Part shown: piece by piece, positions 31,239 through 34,428 of the stretch | Numbering within the stretch: position 1 is the first letter of the stretch | Layout of the letters: the number at the start of each line of letters is the position of its first letter | NCBI GenBank assembly: GCA_009778595.1 | Contig: WRJI01000020.1 | Coordinates: 1-34,428 of the forward strand | DNA from: Peptococcaceae bacterium | GTDB lineage: Bacteria; Bacillota; Desulfitobacteriia; Desulfitobacteriales; Syntrophobotulaceae | Direction of reading: 5' to 3' | DNA length: 34,428 nucleotides | Notes under the pieces: model-generated | What the model was told of the DNA's origin: nothing | The model's input: the letters and a program-made list of their open reading frames with translations, nothing else | The model's database searches: none | Made by a program: the position numbers and the translations under genes

Positions 31239-32560
31239 TGGACAAGACTATTAAAATCACTACTCCGAGCAATTTGCTCGGAGTAGTATCCAGAAGAATG
31301 TTCTTGTGTATCGCCTTATTTGGCTTATGCTTCTTGTGCTGCTCATGCAACTCGCCCGATAACCAATTTGCCTCCCCTACTGAATCTGCCTCTAGGACGG
31401 AGTCGTATCCTCTCGAATTGATAAAGGTGAGAGCGATTGAGGTGCCCGACTTATACTATAGTTTTCGGAATAACAATGGCGGCGATAAGTTGGTAGGCCT
31501 AGGCATGAATGCTCAAGAAGAATTGGCGACCCTGTATTTATACAACCCGAAAACTAGGGATCTTGAGACACTTTATTCATGCCCCAACGGATACCACATT
31601 ACAAATAGTGCCTCAGATCCTTACTGGATTGTCTGGGTTGAAAGCAACGAGGAGTACGATTTCGGTGGAACAGAAGCGTACAACTGGAGTATGAAGGCGA
31701 TGAATGTGGCCGACCGAAGAATTCATGAGGTTGATGCCGGCATTACTCCTAAAAGAAGTGATGTTCTAGGCTTTAGATACATTCCTGATGAGATGTCTAT
31801 TTCATTAAACAAGTTGATTTATTGCAAGACACTTGTTGAGGATCGGAACCAAACGGCCAGTCAGGTGATCTGTTATATGCTGGATTCTCAAGTCGGGGAG
31901 GTTATACAAGCCATTGACTATGTTGATGTTAGTGAAGAATGGTTGAAAGAGTGTTCCATATATAACAATAAAGTGGTCTGGTGCAAGATGTCAATTTGTA
32001 ATGATGATAATGATTTTCGTATGTCCCATTATAAGTATGCCGATATCTATCTATATGATTGCGACACCCGGCAGGTCGAACAGTTAACTTCCGGAGATTA
32101 TTACTTCAACCCGTTCTTGTTTGAAGATAAGCTGGCCTTAATCAGGATGCCGCAGACGCGGCCGGATCAATATGTGGGCGATGGCGAAGTCGCTTTCATG
32201 GATCTCAAAACAAGGGATATTGAGATTGTTGCCGATAGATACTCCAATTTCTACGAAACAAATATTATTGGAGAAGATATCGCCAGAGGCTTCCCAATCA
32301 TCAACGCAAGATATATCTCTTGGAGTAACACATTTCCGAACCGTAATCTCGTTGATTATCATAATAACAAGATGGTAGCCCTTGAGTTGGTCGATTTCAA
32401 CTGGGTTCCTCAAGATCCGACGCGGGCTGATGAGTATGAAATCAATATTGTGTGTCTGTATGATGACGCAGTTCTTATTCAGGTAAATTATACAGGCGAG
32501 AACACGTCCTCATATGATTATGAATCGTTGACTAAAACGTTCTATGTTGAGCTGCCCTGA
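31238..32560 (+). CDS. Lipoprotein, probable beta-propeller-like
   Basis: The N-terminus has a hydrophobic segment (FLCIALFGLCFL) ending in CCSC followed by NSPDNQFASPTES, consistent with lipid attachment to a cysteine and a flexible tether. The rest shows recurring blade-like segments (LATLYLYNPKTRDLETLYS, WSMKAMNVADRRIHEV, ADIYLYDCDTRQVEQLTSG, GEVAFMDLKTRDIEIVADR), reminiscent of TolB-like propellers. ATG 31238 overlaps the previous stop. A later ATG at 31298 is an alternative that would leave the hairpin at 31259-31287 outside the gene. With the longer start the leader contains SRRMFLC, close to a twin-arginine motif. It probably works with the permease downstream; the ligand is unknown. 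Confidence 0.75.
   Translation: MDKTIKITTPSNLLGVVSRRMFLCIALFGLCFLCCSCNSPDNQFASPTESASRTESYPLELIKVRAIEVPDLYYSFRNNNGGDKLVGLGMNAQEELATLYLYNPKTRDLETLYSCPNGYHITNSASDPYWIVWVESNEEYDFGGTEAYNWSMKAMNVADRRIHEVDAGITPKRSDVLGFRYIPDEMSISLNKLIYCKTLVEDRNQTASQVICYMLDSQVGEVIQAIDYVDVSEEWLKECSIYNNKVVWCKMSICNDDNDFRMSHYKYADIYLYDCDTRQVEQLTSGDYYFNPFLFEDKLALIRMPQTRPDQYVGDGEVAFMDLKTRDIEIVADRYSNFYETNIIGEDIARGFPIINARYISWSNTFPNRNLVDYHNNKMVALELVDFNWVPQDPTRADEYEINIVCLYDDAVLIQVNYTGENTSSYDYESLTKTFYVELP
31259..31287 (+). promoter_or_regulatory. Perfect inverted repeat at the start of the lipoprotein gene
   Basis: 14-bp arms (ACTACTCCGAGCAA, 31259-31272, and its complement, 31274-31287) with one base between them form a stable hairpin starting 20 bp after the C39-like stop. 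There is no T-run, so it is more likely an RNA-processing or stability element, or an operator, than a terminator. Confidence 0.6.
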
Positions 32561-32637
32561 TAGGAACACAGCCTGCACGGTATCGTGACAGTGCTTCTGC
32601 TCTATATTTTTGCGATTAATCCAGAAAGGAGTATAGT

Positions 32638-34110
32638 ATGGATTTTATCAGAAGAGGGTTTGCCGGCGTTATCAGAAAACCGACGAAAACGGTGATACTG
32701 CTGGGTATTGTTTTCGTTCTGGGGAATATGATCGCCGGTGCGATTTCAATCCAGCAGGCCGTCAGGAATACCGAAGCCAACCTGTATAACAAGATGAGCC
32801 CGATTACAACGATATCTGTCGATTGGGAACAATATGCCGTTTATACCGAGAAGAATTCCGGGCCTGTGACATTATCGCTCCCCTTGGATAAACTTCAAAA
32901 AATCGGCGAGTCGCCCCATATCAAGTATTATGACTATTCTTATTCGATAAACCTTGTCAGTGCGCTGAACAGATATGAGGGTGGCCGGGAGGATTATAGT
33001 GAATCCTCTATGAGATCCTTCTCCTTTAAAGGCGTAGGCAATCCTGATATGCTTGACATCAAGGAAGGTCAGATCAAGATTGTTGCTGGTCGGGCTTTCA
33101 ACGAAGAGGAGCTGCAGAATCTGACATATGTCGTGCTTATCTCTGATACTGTTGCCCGGGAGAATAATCTTGGAGTGGGAGCTACGGTTATATTTGATAA
33201 TGAGATTGATATTCCGATTTCATATACAGTCGATGAAGCCGGTTATGTTCCCTATGTTACAAAGTCCCAAAACTACGAATTTGAGGTAATCGGCATTTAT
33301 GAAACGAGCCGGCAATACAGACAACTGGAAGATAGCGCCAGATGGGATCCTCAAGGAAGGGATATTGATTTAGAGAATGTCATGTACGTATCCAACAGGG
33401 TGGTGGTTGAAGCGAATAATTTCCTTAGAGATGCGGCGAGACAAGGCGCGTCTGAAAGGGTTTCGCATTATCCGCCGCCTGAGTACACCGTCTTATATGT
33501 TCTCAACGATCCGAAGGGGCTGGAGGCGTTCAAGGATGATGTTGCCGCTCTGGTTCCCGATTACTATAAGGTTGTTGCTTCCGGATCCTTCGACGCTGTT
33601 GCTGTGCCCATGAAATCCATTGGAGATATAGCGTCCATGATATTATATGTTACTGTGGGCGCAGCGTTGGTCATACTAAGCCTTCTGATAACATTGTTCC
33701 TGAGAGACCGCAAACATGAAATCGGCATATATCTGTCATTGGGTGAAAGAAAAACGAAAGTTGCCGCGCAGGTTGTTCTGGAAGTTGTTGTTATCGCGGT
33801 CGTTGCCATCACGCTTTCTTTGTTTTCCGGCAATGCGCTTTCCGGTGCGCTTTCTGAAAAAATGCTCATTGATGAGGTCGCCGCTGAGCAAGCGAGGGCT
33901 TCCGAGCAAAAACAAATCTATTCTGATCTGGATTGGATGGGATATAGCGACAACCTTAACAGCGAGGAGATCATAGAATCTTACACCGTATCGATTGATT
34001 GGCGGACAGTCTTCCTATTCTATCTCATCGGCCTTGGGGTTGTTTGCATATCCACACTGATCCCGATTGTTTATACGACCCGGCTGAATCCCAAGAAGAT
34101 ACTCATGTAA
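32638..34110 (+). CDS. FtsX/MacB-type ABC transporter permease
   Basis: A four-segment permease of the FtsX/MacB/LolE type. One N-terminal membrane segment (about 17-38) precedes a large extracytoplasmic domain (about 40-330). Three further segments follow (about 335-357, 380-402 and 460-480), the second after the cytoplasmic loop RDRKHEIGIYLSLGERKTKV that contacts the ATPase in this family. It ends TTRLNPKKILM, the usual FtsX-type finish. GAAAGGAG precedes the start. It lies 77 bp after the lipoprotein gene and 83 bp before an ABC ATPase gene. Such transporters move lipoproteins, peptides or signals across the cell envelope; which one applies here is open. Confidence 0.9.
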   Translation: MDFIRRGFAGVIRKPTKTVILLGIVFVLGNMIAGAISIQQAVRNTEANLYNKMSPITTISVDWEQYAVYTEKNSGPVTLSLPLDKLQKIGESPHIKYYDYSYSINLVSALNRYEGGREDYSESSMRSFSFKGVGNPDMLDIKEGQIKIVAGRAFNEEELQNLTYVVLISDTVARENNLGVGATVIFDNEIDIPISYTVDEAGYVPYVTKSQNYEFEVIGIYETSRQYRQLEDSARWDPQGRDIDLENVMYVSNRVVVEANNFLRDAARQGASERVSHYPPPEYTVLYVLNDPKGLEAFKDDVAALVPDYYKVVASGSFDAVAVPMKSIGDIASMILYVTVGAALVILSLLITLFLRDRKHEIGIYLSLGERKTKVAAQVVLEVVVIAVVAITLSLFSGNALSGALSEKMLIDEVAAEQARASEQKQIYSDLDWMGYSDNLNSEEIIESYTVSIDWRTVFLFYLIGLGVVCISTLIPIVYTTRLNPKKILM

Positions 34111-34168
34111 GTAAAGTTTCAGGATGTTCTGGTATTTGGCTTGGCAGCGTATAGTGATTCAATTATTA
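34072..34168 (+). repeat. 97-bp direct repeat at the permease 3' end, right copy
   Basis: Matches 30052-30148 at 96 of 97 positions. Beyond it the right copy continues to the ATPase gene and the left copy to unrelated sequence. Confidence 0.92.
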
Positions 34169-34193
34169 ATATGATATAGGGAGGACACCACCC

Positions 34194-34428
34194 ATGAGTC
34201 TGCTCACAGGACAAGACATCAACTACTATTATCAAGACGGCGATTCCCGAAGATACATCTTGAAAGATGTATCCTGCGCCTTCGAACGGGGCATATTCCA
34301 CGTCATTCTGGGGGAATCCGGTTCAGGCAAAACCACCTTCCTCTCCCTGCTCTGCGCTTTGGACAAGCCCCAATCCGGCCAAATCCTTTACGACGGCAGG
34401 GACATCGCCTCAATCGGCTTCGAGAAAT
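34194..34428 (+). CDS. ABC transporter ATPase (MacB/LolD type), cut by the window end
   Basis: The first 78 residues are present, beginning MSLLTGQDINYYYQDG. Walker A is GESGSGKTTF, followed by LSLLCALDKPQSGQILYDGRD, the typical region after Walker A in LolD/MacB-type ATPases. The start has TAGGGAGGAC a few bases upstream. It is expected to energise the permease encoded immediately before it. The signature and Walker B motifs lie outside the window. Confidence 0.9.
   Translation, partial: MSLLTGQDINYYYQDGDSRRYILKDVSCAFERGIFHVILGESGSGKTTFLSLLCALDKPQSGQILYDGRDIASIGFEK

Noticed and set aside
34252-34273. Perfect 10-bp inverted repeat GATACATCTT-GA-AAGATGTATC
   Set aside because: It lies inside the ABC ATPase coding sequence, has no T-run and no evident regulatory setting; probably chance.

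Overview
The window looks like chromosomal DNA of an anaerobic, low-to-mid GC Gram-positive bacterium, most likely a member of the Clostridia. The reasons are LL-diaminopimelate aminotransferase (DapL), an aldo/keto reductase fused to ferredoxin clusters, a bacteriohemerythrin, a CbiMQO-type Co/Ni importer, AGGAGG-like ribosome binding sites throughout, a DUF4474-like protein, and secreted C39-like and NodB proteins with Gram-positive signal sequences. The species cannot be named from the sequence.

Layout. 1-6.2 kb: a YyaL-type thioredoxin-domain protein (minus strand) carrying a coding minisatellite, then plus-strand genes for a membrane-anchored polysaccharide deacetylase, an SGNH-like hydrolase and an AKR-ferredoxin protein, then a minus-strand CsoR/RcnR-family metal sensor. 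6.4-9 kb: cbiM(+PDGLE domain)-cbiQ-cbiO, overlapping genes divergent from the sensor, with a candidate operator next to the cbiM promoter. 9.1-10.4 kb: a decayed region with two divergent, degenerate paralogues, a 102-bp imperfect palindrome, TGACA pentamers and a ~97-bp dispersed repeat lodged in one paralogue. 10.4-10.8 kb: bacteriohemerythrin.

10.9-22.7 kb is the most interesting part: a tightly packed four-gene minus-strand operon behind a near-consensus promoter. In transcription order it encodes an exported, membrane-anchored vWA protein (727 aa), a soluble tubulin/FtsZ-superfamily protein (1152 aa), a coiled-coil protein with two membrane segments (706 aa), and a 1295-aa polytopic protein with a P-loop-less helicase-like middle, a zinc ribbon and a C-terminal HELTH metallopeptidase domain. 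A vWA protein paired with a divergent FtsZ-like protein fits the predicted membrane-remodelling systems described by Makarova and Koonin. The two large partners here are not ones I recognise from that description. A working model is that the surface vWA domain senses or binds something, the tubulin-like protein assembles on the inner face of the membrane, and the two polytopic proteins anchor it and deliver a proteolytic output. That model is inference.

22.8-26.3 kb: tandem 9-10 bp repeats, two copies of the dispersed repeat, dapL, a DUF4474-like protein and a metallophosphoesterase. 26.4-34.4 kb is accessory in character: an AT-rich spacer, a secreted protein of unknown function, a complete IS1634-like insertion sequence whose two flanks come from unrelated genes, a 3' remnant of an FtsX-type permease, and then a secreted C39-like peptidase, a lipoprotein, an intact FtsX-type permease and the start of its ABC ATPase (cut by the window end). 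The remnant and the intact permease share a 97-bp, nearly identical 3' end, which marks an old tandem duplication later broken by rearrangement next to the IS.

No rRNA, tRNA, CRISPR array or replication origin was seen.
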